Below are positions 55,031 through 64,000 of a DNA stretch of 64,000 bases, in pieces. The notes under the pieces were generated by a model, which worked only from the letters and a program-made list of their open reading frames with translations, did not search any database and was not told the DNA's origin. The stretch spans positions 3,922,938 to 3,986,937 of the forward strand of contig NC_052399.1 in assembly GCF_009389715.1 (NCBI RefSeq). Reading direction: 5' to 3'. Origin of the DNA: Phoenix dactylifera (taxonomy: Eukaryota > Streptophyta > Magnoliopsida > Arecales > Arecaceae). Made by a program: the position numbers and the translations under genes. Position 1 is the first letter of the stretch; the number at the start of each line of letters is the position of its first letter.

Positions 55031-56480
55031 AAGGAAAATAGAATATAAAAGGAAATATTCAATCGTTTCCATGCACAAAAGCATACATAAAGGAAAACAT
55101 TTTCTATTAACGTAGAAATCCACGCACACGTATATATGAATATCAATGGTAACTAGAAAACAATTAGTTTTTTAACATTAAAGAAAAATTAACTTTTTCC
55201 TCTTATATTGCCCACATGAATAAGGTTTTTTTTTTGACTCAAATACACAAAAAAATGACACACAAAAGGAAAATTAGTTTTTTTTAATTAATTTTGTATT
55301 CGCAAATCTACTCAAAAAAAAAAATCGTTCAAAACCATAAAAGCATATATTCAATCTTTCCCATGCATAAAAACATAAAAGAAAAATCACGCACATAAGA
55401 AATTCAACCCTATGAAAAACTTGTTTTTTTAACATAAAAAGAAAGTTTTTTTTACTTTTATGTCACTCATATATATGACTATTATAAGATTTAGTAGGAG
55501 ATCGAAAAAATATCCCATCTCTTTCTTCCTGTGTGTTAGATCGTAGCAATCGAAGCTATTATTCTATTATTCCTTCTATTATCTATTATTCCTTTCTTTA
55601 TTTGTTCCAAAAATTCTATGCCAAAAAAAGGAACAGATAATCTGTTCATGATATTTTCTAAAGAATGTCGATATTTTTGGAAGTCGTGTTAAAAAGGAAT
55701 TTATGAAATTTTGCATCCCGGGCACATAAAAAGAAAGGCACGTATAACGCAGAGAAAATAGAACATAAAAGGAAAAATTAAATCATTCCCATGCACAAAA
55801 ATAAAAAAAGAAAATTTCCATTAATATAGAAATCCACACTACAGGAAATTCAATTGTCGAAAAACTAGTTTTCCTAACATAAAGCGAATTCATACGCACA
55901 AAAGAATCACATAAAAAGAAAATTAATTTTCTAGTAATTTGTATGCACAAAAAGGTTCCACCGAAAAGAAATTGTAATGCACGTACCTAAAATAAAATTT
56001 AAGAACATAAAAGAAAAAAAATCAATTATTTCCATGCACAAAAACATAAAAGGAATTTTTTTATTAATATGGAAATCCGTGCATGCATAGAAGAAATTTA
56101 ATGGTGGGAAGAATTAGTTTTTGAACGTAAAAAATTAGTTTTTTTACTTTTATGTTACCCACACATAAATATTATATGTTTAGTAGGAGACCAAAAAAAA
56201 ATTGGAGCATCTCTTTCTTCCTGCAATTGTATTGCATTTTGCGTGCTATTATTCATTTCCTTCGTCATAAAGAGATATATACCGTGACCTGTTTCATTGT
56301 GTGCCATTATTTCTTTTATTCTTCATAAAGAAGAAATATGTCATGATTAGTTTCTTTGGATGCTATTTCTTGTTTTCTTAACCATAAGGAGATGGATCTC
56401 CTAATTTATGTTCTTCTACGCTGCTATTTATTTCCTTTGGAATAGGAGTAAAGCTCATGGATTCAGTATGTATAATTGGT
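55031..56480. repeat. degenerate CATAAAAGGAAA / ATTAGTTTTT repeat field upstream of UGT-G
   Basis: Several diverged copies of a roughly 300-450 bp unit share CCCATGCACAAAA, CATAAAAGGAAA, TCTATTAATATAGAAATCCA, AAATTCAATnnTnGGAA and TAGTTTTTTnACAT(A)AA (about 55030-55190, 55340-55490, 55740-55930, 55990-56190). The same unit recurs upstream of UGT-H (59880-60330). No coding potential. Confidence 0.65.
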
Positions 56481-56517
56481 AAAGCAGATTTGCTGGCAAG
56501 GATGATGCGCTCTCACA

Positions 56518-56525
56518 TATAAATA
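56518..56525 (+). promoter_or_regulatory. TATA box of UGT-G
   Basis: TATAAATA in CACATATAAATACTGG lies 94 bp upstream of the ATG. The same sequence precedes UGT-H. Confidence 0.7.
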
Positions 56526-56611
56526 CTGGCTTTTCTCTCCCTTTTTTTTCTCATCTGTAGCTTGACCAACCAAGCTTTCGTAAGAGATTTGCGTCAGTTC
56601 CTCCATTTAGG

Positions 56612-58105
56612 ATGACCAACCAAGCTACCATGAATGACAAGCCTCACTTCATCCTGGTCCCACTGATAGCCCAAGGGCACATGATCCCCATGGTCGACAT
56701 GGCTCGTTTACTTGCGGAACAAGGTGCCCGGGTCAGCCTCATCACCACCCCAGTGAACGCTGCACGAATCAAGGACATCATCGACCGAGCGAAGGAATCT
56801 GGGCTTCCGATCGACTTTGTCGAGCTCCAATTTCCTTGCACCGAAGCTGGTCTTCCGGAGGGTTGCGAGAATATGGATCTCCTCCCTTCAAACGACTATT
56901 TAAAGACATTTTTGGAAGCCACAAGCCGGCTTAGAGAACCCCTGGCCCGGTACGTGCAAGCGCAATGGCCCCGTCCCGCGTGCATGATCACCGACTCGTG
57001 CAACCCATGGACGGCAGATGTCGCTCGTGAGTTCCGGATGCCACGGTTCATCTTTCACGGGCCTTCTTGCTTCGTCCTTCTATGCTTCATTCTCATGTTA
57101 CAACACGGGATCTACGACCGCATAACCGATGATTTCGAGCCCATCCTCGTACCTGGGATGCCGCAACCTGTCGAGGTCACCAAAGCCCAGGCACCAGGAT
57201 TCTTCAATATGCCAGGGTGGGAAAAGCTTCGATCGGAGGTTTTCGAAGCAGAGTCGACGGCGGATGGGGTGGTGATGAACACTTTTGATGATCTGGAGCA
57301 TTCATTTATTGAGCTTTACAGGAAGGTGACGGGAAAGAATGTCTGCACTATCGGGCCATTATCTCTCTGCAACAAGGATCTTGACGACAAGGCTGCGAGA
57401 GGGAACAAGTCTTCTATCGACCACCACCGAGTTCAAAGTTGGCTCGACTCGAGGGAGCCAAAGTCCGTACTCTACGTTAACTTTGGTAGCATTGCGCGGA
57501 CGCGCCGTTCCCAACTCATTGAAATGGGGTGCGGTTTGGAGGAATCCAACCAGCCCTTCATCTGGGTGATCAAGGATGTGGAGAGGACGCCGGAGGTGGA
57601 CAAATGGTTGTCGGAGGGATTCGAGGAGAGGGTAAGCACCAGGGGTCTTGTAATTAAGGGGTGGGCGCCGCAGGTGGTCATCTTGTCTCACCCTGCTATA
57701 GGAGGATTTATGACGCACTGTGGATGGAACTCGGTGCTGGAGGCCGTGTCCGCGGGCGTGCCAATGATAACATGGCCTTATTTTGCAGACCAATTTATCA
57801 ACGAGAAGCTGGTTGTGAATGTGTTGGGCATTGGCGTGGCAATTGGGGTGAAAGTGCCCATCTTCTATTTCAGTGACGATGGTCCACCGGCAGTGAAGAG
57901 GGATGACATAGGGAAAGCAGTCTCTAGGTTGATGGACAAAGGGGAGGAGGGTGAAGAGAGAAGAAAGATGGCCAAGGAGCTGGCTGGAAAGGCTGTGAGG
58001 GCAGTGGAAGATGGAGGGTCATCCACGGAGAACATAGCACGCTTGTTTCAGTACGTCCTCGAGCATGGAAACAACGATTCTGAAGATAAAAAACACAATA
58101 TTTGA
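56612..58105 (+). CDS. UGT-G, UDP-glycosyltransferase, UGT73 type
   Basis: An intact intronless 497-residue GT1 enzyme. His23 lies in IAQGHMIPM, Asp128 in CMITDSCNPW, and the PSPG box runs from about Trp351 to Gln394 with HCGWNS. Relative to UGT-E and UGT-F it lacks four residues near the N-terminus and differs in the acceptor half (for example CFVLLCFILMLQH, PGFFNMPGW, KNVCTIGPLSLC). It is therefore an older member that may use other acceptors. The start is the only early Met and follows a TATA box by 94 bp. The C-terminus ends DSEDKKHNI. It is predicted cytosolic with no anchor. Confidence 0.93.
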   Translation: MTNQATMNDKPHFILVPLIAQGHMIPMVDMARLLAEQGARVSLITTPVNAARIKDIIDRAKESGLPIDFVELQFPCTEAGLPEGCENMDLLPSNDYLKTFLEATSRLREPLARYVQAQWPRPACMITDSCNPWTADVAREFRMPRFIFHGPSCFVLLCFILMLQHGIYDRITDDFEPILVPGMPQPVEVTKAQAPGFFNMPGWEKLRSEVFEAESTADGVVMNTFDDLEHSFIELYRKVTGKNVCTIGPLSLCNKDLDDKAARGNKSSIDHHRVQSWLDSREPKSVLYVNFGSIARTRRSQLIEMGCGLEESNQPFIWVIKDVERTPEVDKWLSEGFEERVSTRGLVIKGWAPQVVILSHPAIGGFMTHCGWNSVLEAVSAGVPMITWPYFADQFINEKLVVNVLGIGVAIGVKVPIFYFSDDGPPAVKRDDIGKAVSRLMDKGEEGEERRKMAKELAGKAVRAVEDGGSSTENIARLFQYVLEHGNNDSEDKKHNI

Positions 58106-58962
58106 ATTTGTTCGCTAAAGGGCAACCCTTTGGCGTATCGAATATATGTTATGGTTATTTATTTAGTATAACATAACCCGGTCTTCATTTTGGTACTGCT
58201 GTGTGTGTGTGTATATGCGTATATGTACACATATATGCAGGAACGTACTATATATATATACACACACACACATAAATATATGTGTATGTATGTATGCATA
58301 TATGTTCAGAAAAAAGGTTGCTACTCTGTGAGTGCCGAGTACTGCACGTGCCAAGATGGGAGCTTGCCACTATCCTTAGTTAGCAGCAATAACCTGGAGC
58401 TTTTGAAGGGGTTGTTTTCCCTCAAATGACATTCAACCAGTGAAGGCAACCATGGGCTGTGTGATTTGCCCTGTTGCAAATTTGATAGACAACCATATTT
58501 TGATGAGAAAATTGATCAGAACCCTGAGCATCGCCCTTGATGAAATTTGCTGATTGTTATTAAATGATCAGGGTTAATTATGTTGATTGTTCTTTTTAAG
58601 ATTAACGTTGACTTTTTTGGAACCTCCATGAGCATTGCCATGATTAATTTGACAAAGAACTAGAAAGTTTATGTCGTGCAGGGATGTTGTTGAATGTAGA
58701 TCGATCTTAGCGTAAGATTGCAACCTGAGTTCCAAAAAGAGAAGCTCCCCAAAAAGGTTCGTCAAAATGATGGGTGTATCCCTATTAGAGATGGTAGGTG
58801 ACAGCCGGACCATACTTTTACCCCAAGCCTGGAAGAATAAGTGAACATAAATCAAGCTTTGAAACGGGTTGACTGATAGCTTCATGTGCATCAGTTGTAG
58901 CCTTCATCCCGTTTAAGTAGTCAGTTATGCTTAAGTCATCCTTGCAAATGTTATGAAGATTA
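58106..58962. other. UGT-G to UGT-H spacer, left part
   Basis: The UGT-G 3' UTR (CGTATCGAATATATG) comes first, followed by a GT/TA microsatellite at about 58198-58300. The sequence at about 58540-58760 resembles spacer block S4 (GTTATTAAATGATCAGGGTT, GGGATGTTGTTGA). No gene. Confidence 0.55.
58198..58300. repeat. (GT)n / (TA)n / (CA)n microsatellite
   Basis: TGTGTGTGTGTGTA followed by TATATATATATACACACACA and ATGTATGTATGTATG. Confidence 0.9.
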
Positions 58963-59603
58963 TGTTGGAAATATTTTGCCTAGATATTGTTATAGCTTTA
59001 TTTTATAGAACTATTATAAAGAAATAATCTACTAAAAAAATCCGAAGATTGAAAAAAGCTTCTCTGGATCGAGGCGTGTGATATACACTGCCCTAAGAAC
59101 GTGATTCACCCCCTACGTGCAGGTTTGCGGCAATCTCGTCCTCAAAGTACAACAACCCAACTCAGCTTGATCCTTCCCTAATGAGCATGATTGCTGGGGA
59201 GGCTTGACCCGTTCAACTCCTTCAGTTGCCAAGATGAAAAAAAACTTGAATTTTTTTTGAAAAAAGAGAAAAAGAAAAAGGAAAGAGGAATCCTCTATTG
59301 CATCTCAAGAAGGATAGAAGTAATATGGATTGAGTTATCCAAAATACTGGACCCACAACCTATTTAAAAACTCTTTCCAATGACCGAAACGGTGCAGCAT
59401 TTCCGAAGATGTAATATTTCAGAAATATCACATACTTACGGAAACTAGAAGCAACGTTCTTTTTAGAAAAGTCACAACTCTTTTAAAAGAAGCGTCCGAA
59501 AAAAAAGATAAGAGTCTTAAAACTTTTAAACCATCTAAAATTTAGGAGATAAAGTTGTTATAAAAATTATTTTTTTATTTTTTTTCAAGTTAAAACTCCA
59601 ACA
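58963..59603. mobile_element. 641-bp solo LTR, copia-like
   Basis: The element starts TGTTGGAAATATTTTG and ends AAAACTCCAACA, giving TGTTGGA/TCCAACA inverted ends typical of plant Ty1/copia LTRs. Flanks GATTA (58958-58962) and GAGTA (59604-59608) are a likely 5-bp target-site duplication with one difference. There is no coding sequence. It is a solo LTR fossil between UGT-G and UGT-H. Confidence 0.7.
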
Positions 59604-60560
59604 GAGTATGCTGAAGGTTCATTACCTGGGTGTGAGACTATATGGTGTGAAGCCTTTCAAGGCATTGTCATGCTTCACAAGAAGTTGTTTCTCCAAGCAC
59701 ACGGGTGAGCAAAGTTTCTATGAGAGTAACATAGATCGAACTTAGAATATGACAATCTAGTGTAAATCAGGCCGTGCATTTGGGATTGATTGTGCTAGTG
59801 GGATGCTTTTCTGCATCCAAAATAAATTTGGTTGGATGGAACCATCAATATAACCAAGCAATTGCTTGCAAGCAAGAAAAATTCAATCGATCAAAACATA
59901 AAAGAAAAAATTTCTATTAATATCATAATCCACACAAACCCATAACAAATTCAATCATAAGAAAAATTAGTTTTTGAATATAAAGAAAATCAAAATTTTC
60001 CATTTATATTGCCCGCATGAATAAGGGTTTCTAAAAGAAGCACTTAAAAGCAAAATTAGTTCTTCTTAGTAATTCCTATAAAAGGTTTCACTCAAAAAAA
60101 AAAAAAAAAAATCGAATGCATGCACTAAAGACGAAATTCAAGAACATAAAAGAAAAAATTCAATCATTCCCATGCACAAAAGTATAAAAGGAAAAAAAAT
60201 TCTATTAATATAGAACTCCATGGATGAACCTAAGAAATTCAATTGTAGGAAGAATTAGTTTTTTTTAATACAAATAGAAAATTAGTTTTTTCCTTTTATG
60301 TTGCATGCGTCGAATATTCTAAGGTTTGGTAGAAGATTGGAAAAAATCCCTTTTCTATTTGTTATCAGTCCGTGGCAATCCAAGCTATTGGGAAGATTAT
60401 TATTGCATTTTATTCTACTATTCCTTCAATTATTCTTATTCCTTTGTTTATTCTTTCAAAAAGATTCTTTGAAAAAAGAGAGGAAATATCATGAATTATT
60501 TTCTTACATGCTTTCTTTTTTTTGGCTAAGGAGATGCATCTTGTGATTTATTGTTTTGGA
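59604..60560. repeat. spacer and repeat field upstream of UGT-H
   Basis: From about 59880 this repeats the CATAAAAGGAAA/ATTAGTTTTT unit seen upstream of UGT-G, then a block (GGCAATCCAAGCTATT, TTCTACTATTCCTTCAATTATT) that also matches about 55545-55620. The first 270 bp show nothing recognisable. Confidence 0.6.
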
Positions 60561-60589
60561 TAAGTACGCGTAATTGGTACGCTATCACA

Positions 60590-60597
60590 TATAAATA
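60590..60597 (+). promoter_or_regulatory. TATA box of UGT-H
   Basis: TATAAATA in CACATATAAATACTAG lies 121 bp upstream of the ATG, matching the UGT-G promoter. Confidence 0.7.
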
Positions 60598-60710
60598 CTA
60601 GCTCCTCTTTCTCCCTTTTTTTCCCCGTTTGTGGCTTGTCAGCGAGCGTTGATTCCTTTGAGACTTGCGTCCTCCGCGTTTTTCATTAGAGACTTGCGTC
60701 TGTTCCTCCG

Positions 60711-62210
60711 ATGACCAACCAAGGCACCATGGATGGTCTGAGAAGCCGCAAGCTTCACTTCATCTTGATCCCTATGATAGCCCAAGGGCACATAATCCCC
60801 ATGGTGGACACGGCTCGTTCACTTGCGGAACGAGGTGCCCGTGTCAGCCTCGTCACCACCCCAGTGAACGCTGCACGACTCAAGGCCGTCATCGACCGAA
60901 TGAAGGAATCCGGGCTTCCGATCCACTTTGTCGAGCTCCAATTTCCCTGTGCCGAAGCTGGTCTTCCGGAGGGTTGCGAGAATATCGATCTCCTTCCTTC
61001 AAAAGAGTATGCCAGGACCTTGTTCGAAGCCACACGCCTGCTCCGAGAACCCTTGACCCAGTACCTGCAAGCACAGCGGCCCCGCCCAACATGCATGATC
61101 GCCGACTTGTGCTGCCCATGGACGGCGGATGTCGCTCGCGAGCTTCAGATGCCACGGCTCATCTTTCACGGGCCCTCTTGCTTCTACATTCTATGTACCC
61201 ATCTCATGGAGCAACACGGGATCTACGACCGCATAACCGATGATTTCGAGCCCATCCTCGTACCTGAGCTGCCACAACCATTCGAGTTCACGAAAGCCCA
61301 GTTACCAGGCTGCTTCCTTGCACCAGGGTGGGAAAAGCTTCGATCGGAGGTTTTAGAAGCGGAGTCGACGGCGGAAGGGGTGGTGATGAACACTTTTGAT
61401 GATCTGGAGCCTTCATATATCGAGCTTTACAGGAAGCTGACTGGAAAGAAGATCTGGGCTGTCGGGCCATTGTGTCTGTACGACAAGGATCTTGACAGCA
61501 AGGCTGCCAGAGGCAACAAGTCTGCTATTGACTACCACCGAGTTCTGGGATGGCTCGAGTCGAGGAAGCCCAAGTCCGTGCTCTACGCTAGCTTCGGTAG
61601 CCTTGTGCGGACGCACCCTCGGCAACTTATTGAAATAGGGTGCGGTTTGGAGGCATCCAACCAGCCCTTCATCTGGGTGATCAAGGATGCGGAGAGGACG
61701 CCGGAGGTGGACAGATGGTTGTCGGAGGGATTCGAGGAGAGGGTAAGCGCCAGGGGTCTTGTAATTAAGGGGTGGGCGCCGCAGGTGGTCATCCTGTCTC
61801 ACCCTGCCATCGGAGGATTTATGACACACTGCGGATGGAACTCGCTGATGGAGGCCGTGTCCGCGGGCGTGCCAATGATAACATGGCCTTATTTTGGGGA
61901 CCAATTCGTCAACGAGAAGCTGGTTGTGGATGTGTTGGGCATTGGCGTGGCAATTGGGGTTAAAGTGCCCTTCCCCTATCTCAAGGAAGATAGTCCACCG
62001 GCAGCGAACAGGGATGACATAGAGAAGGCAGTCTCTAGGTTGATGGACGAAGGGGAGGAAGGGGACGAGAGAAGAAAGAGGGCCAAGGAGCTGGCTGGAA
62101 AGGCTGTGAGGGCAATGGAAGGAGGAGGGTCATCCACGGAGAACATAGCACGCTTGATACAGTACACCTTGGAGCATGGAAACAGCGATACTCAAGAAAA
62201 GGAACCTTAA
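60711..62210 (+). CDS. UGT-H, UDP-glycosyltransferase, UGT73 type
   Basis: An intact intronless 499-residue GT1 enzyme. His27 lies in IAQGHIIPM, Asp132 in CMIADLCCPW, and the PSPG box runs from about Trp355 to Gln398 with HCGWNS and a closing Asp-Gln. Acceptor-side segments differ from UGT-E/F/G (CFYILCTHLMEQH, PGCFLAPGW, KKIWAVGPLCLY). The start Met aligns with those of UGT-E and UGT-F and lies 121 bp behind a TATA box. It ends NSDTQEKEP. This is the last UGT seen before the window ends; the cluster may continue beyond. Confidence 0.93.
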   Translation: MTNQGTMDGLRSRKLHFILIPMIAQGHIIPMVDTARSLAERGARVSLVTTPVNAARLKAVIDRMKESGLPIHFVELQFPCAEAGLPEGCENIDLLPSKEYARTLFEATRLLREPLTQYLQAQRPRPTCMIADLCCPWTADVARELQMPRLIFHGPSCFYILCTHLMEQHGIYDRITDDFEPILVPELPQPFEFTKAQLPGCFLAPGWEKLRSEVLEAESTAEGVVMNTFDDLEPSYIELYRKLTGKKIWAVGPLCLYDKDLDSKAARGNKSAIDYHRVLGWLESRKPKSVLYASFGSLVRTHPRQLIEIGCGLEASNQPFIWVIKDAERTPEVDRWLSEGFEERVSARGLVIKGWAPQVVILSHPAIGGFMTHCGWNSLMEAVSAGVPMITWPYFGDQFVNEKLVVDVLGIGVAIGVKVPFPYLKEDSPPAANRDDIEKAVSRLMDEGEEGDERRKRAKELAGKAVRAMEGGGSSTENIARLIQYTLEHGNSDTQEKEP

Positions 62211-62757
62211 ATGTATCGAGAATATATCTCACGGTTCATCTAGTCCCGGAATCCAACAAAACTGGGTCATGTAGACACATAATCGAAAAGCGTCCAACAA
62301 AAGAGCTCGGTGCCAAATAATGATAATAATAGTTCTAATACGAAAGAACCCCATGAGACTGACAAGGGCATGTTTTGAACTAGCTGGAAAAGCATTTCGA
62401 TCACCACCAAGAAGACGCCCAAACTTTGGGTCCGCATTTCGATCACAGCCCACCATGCAACCATATTTTAGGAGTTTACTCCAAAAGCATCAATATAGGT
62501 TTTTTTAAGTTTAGGTTTAGTTAATCACATAATTGGTTCTCTTATTAAACTTAACTTAAACTTTATTTTTTATGTACCTTTGTATCCATATCTATATTCT
62601 TTTGCAGAAGATTTTTCAACTAACTATCCGTATCTATATTTGTATCCAATCATCGAGGCTGAGCCACCTTGATGGTTGTCACCCTATTTTGAGAAGAAGA
62701 GGGAGAGATCGACTCTCCCCTATTTTGGGGAAGAAGAGAGCCACTCTATTCTTTCAT

Positions 62758-62798
<41 letters not shown>

Positions 62799-64000
62799 TG
62801 CTCTCTCACTCTCTCCTTGTTTTCTCTTCCTCTGTTTCTCTCTCTTCACATGGTTCCATAGACCCAGTAGGAGGATCCCAGATGTTCTCTTTATGGACCC
62901 AAGTTGACCCCAATAGAAGGTCCTGGTCTAGTGTTGCTGCGACCACCCATCGTGCTAGCCTTCACTATGGAATTCGTCAGCAATCTTTGGACCCCAACCA
63001 TCAACAACCCAATATGTTACCCTTGTTGTGTTTGATACCTATTTCTTGATCTGATAATTTTGAAAATACTATTTTAACTATTTCGTACGATCGGGCACCA
63101 CTAGACTCTATCATCTTTAGTTCCTATTATGTTATTTGTACCATAGTCTAATTATTATTTCATAAGTTGAGTGGTTTGATTGGCTAGAGCAGATCGATCT
63201 GGATCGTCGAATGCTGCTATTTAATCGACTCTGTCCTTTCTTTACCCTCACTATTATCAAAAAAGTAATAGGCATTATCATCTATCTAGCCTCGTGTATC
63301 TTTCTATACAAAACTATTTTCATAGTCAGCCCTGGTTTTGTATGGAGCTGCAGTCATCCGGACATGAAGAAGCCCGACAAGATCTCACACTTTAGTTCAA
63401 AATTGAGGTAAGACCCTGGCCCATTATTTAATTTTTAATTCAATGAGAATAGAAAATATGGATAATTCAAATATTAAAACTCTTAAATTAGGTAATTGCT
63501 GAATAATTGATTCATTAATATGGTGAGTGATTGATGAAAGATAAGTTGATGTTATTTTGATATTAAATTGATTGGACATGTTAGGTGTGGATTGGTACCA
63601 TGGTAGCTGCATTGGATTGCAATAGAGGTAACAATTTCTATACTTGGTCACCAAATATATACATATATGTGTGTGTGTTTATTGGTTTGTACCACTGGAT
63701 TTGCATCGATAGATTTGGTTTGGCATGTGAGAATATGTTCTATATAATTTCCAGTACAAATATACTTGTATAAATATTATATGTATCATTTATTGAAAAC
63801 ATGATTATGTGAATAAGATAATTTGATTTGGAGACAAATGCACTATGTAAGTGGAAACTAATTTGATAAGAGAAATATGTAAATCAAATGAACAAGATAT
63901 GGTTTGGACTAAGCTCGTAATGGGATATATAGCCCCTAAGTGCTTATGCATGGGATAGCATTGACGAGCTTATGCGTGGCATAGCGTCCATAGGCTTACG
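62211..64000. other. intergenic, no gene recognised
   Basis: The UGT-H 3' flank comes first, then a CT microsatellite at 62761-62791 within a CT-rich stretch. Short frames (62572-62907, 62798-63049, 63211-63411) have no known motif. The last 70 bp hold a GCTTATGC(A/G)TGG(G/C)ATAGC phrase repeated about every 28 bp and cut by the window end, possibly the edge of another repeat element. Confidence 0.5.

Overview
The window is plant nuclear DNA. Intronless UGT73-type glycosyltransferases, CACTA, hAT, PIF/Harbinger and LTR insertions, long AT-rich spacers and GC-rich single-exon genes all fit a monocot. A palm is my best guess, at low confidence. There is no sign of bacterial, organellar or CRISPR sequence.

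Layout. 1-3.7 kb: no gene, one LTR-like stretch. 3.83-4.86 kb: an intact intronless alpha/beta hydrolase of the caffeoylshikimate esterase / monoglyceride lipase family. 5.2-5.6 kb: T-rich minisatellite. 7.66-11.3 kb: exons of a decayed DUF2358+SOUL (HBP5-like) haem-binding protein gene. 12.4-13.5 kb: an unidentified exon and a rearranged UGT pseudogene. 15.2-28.1 kb: minus-strand UGT units (UGT-A, UGT-B and the stub UGT-C), each followed on the right by fragments of the same decayed SOUL gene. 29.2-62.2 kb: plus-strand UGT units (UGT-E, a UGT pseudogene, UGT-F, UGT-G, UGT-H).

The core is therefore a tandem UGT73 cluster of six uninterrupted genes, one multi-lesion pseudogene and at least two fragments, switching from minus to plus orientation at about 28.1-29.2 kb. 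The proteins are predicted cytosolic UDP-sugar-dependent glycosyltransferases of small molecules. They carry the catalytic His, the 44-residue PSPG box ending in Gln and, except in UGT-B, the catalytic Asp. Substrates cannot be read from sequence.

Spacers are shared between units, so several insertions can be seen as filled versus empty sites in paralogous copies: a roughly 2.1 kb solo LTR (18.1-20.3 kb), a 1.5 kb CACTA carrying a ZW10 fragment (26.2-27.7 kb), a 1.5 kb PIF/Harbinger-like element with an internal 138-bp minisatellite (38.7-40.2 kb), an 880-bp solo LTR (40.4-41.3 kb) and a 775-bp hAT-like element (53.5-54.3 kb). A 5.65-kb CACTA element (31.0-36.6 kb) carries RHA2-type RING, PPR and other gene fragments and abuts an orphan last exon of plastid SUFD. 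A decayed Ty1/copia fossil lies at 45.7-49.1 kb.

All calls come from reading the sequence by eye. Family names rest on recalled motifs, and no database search was run.
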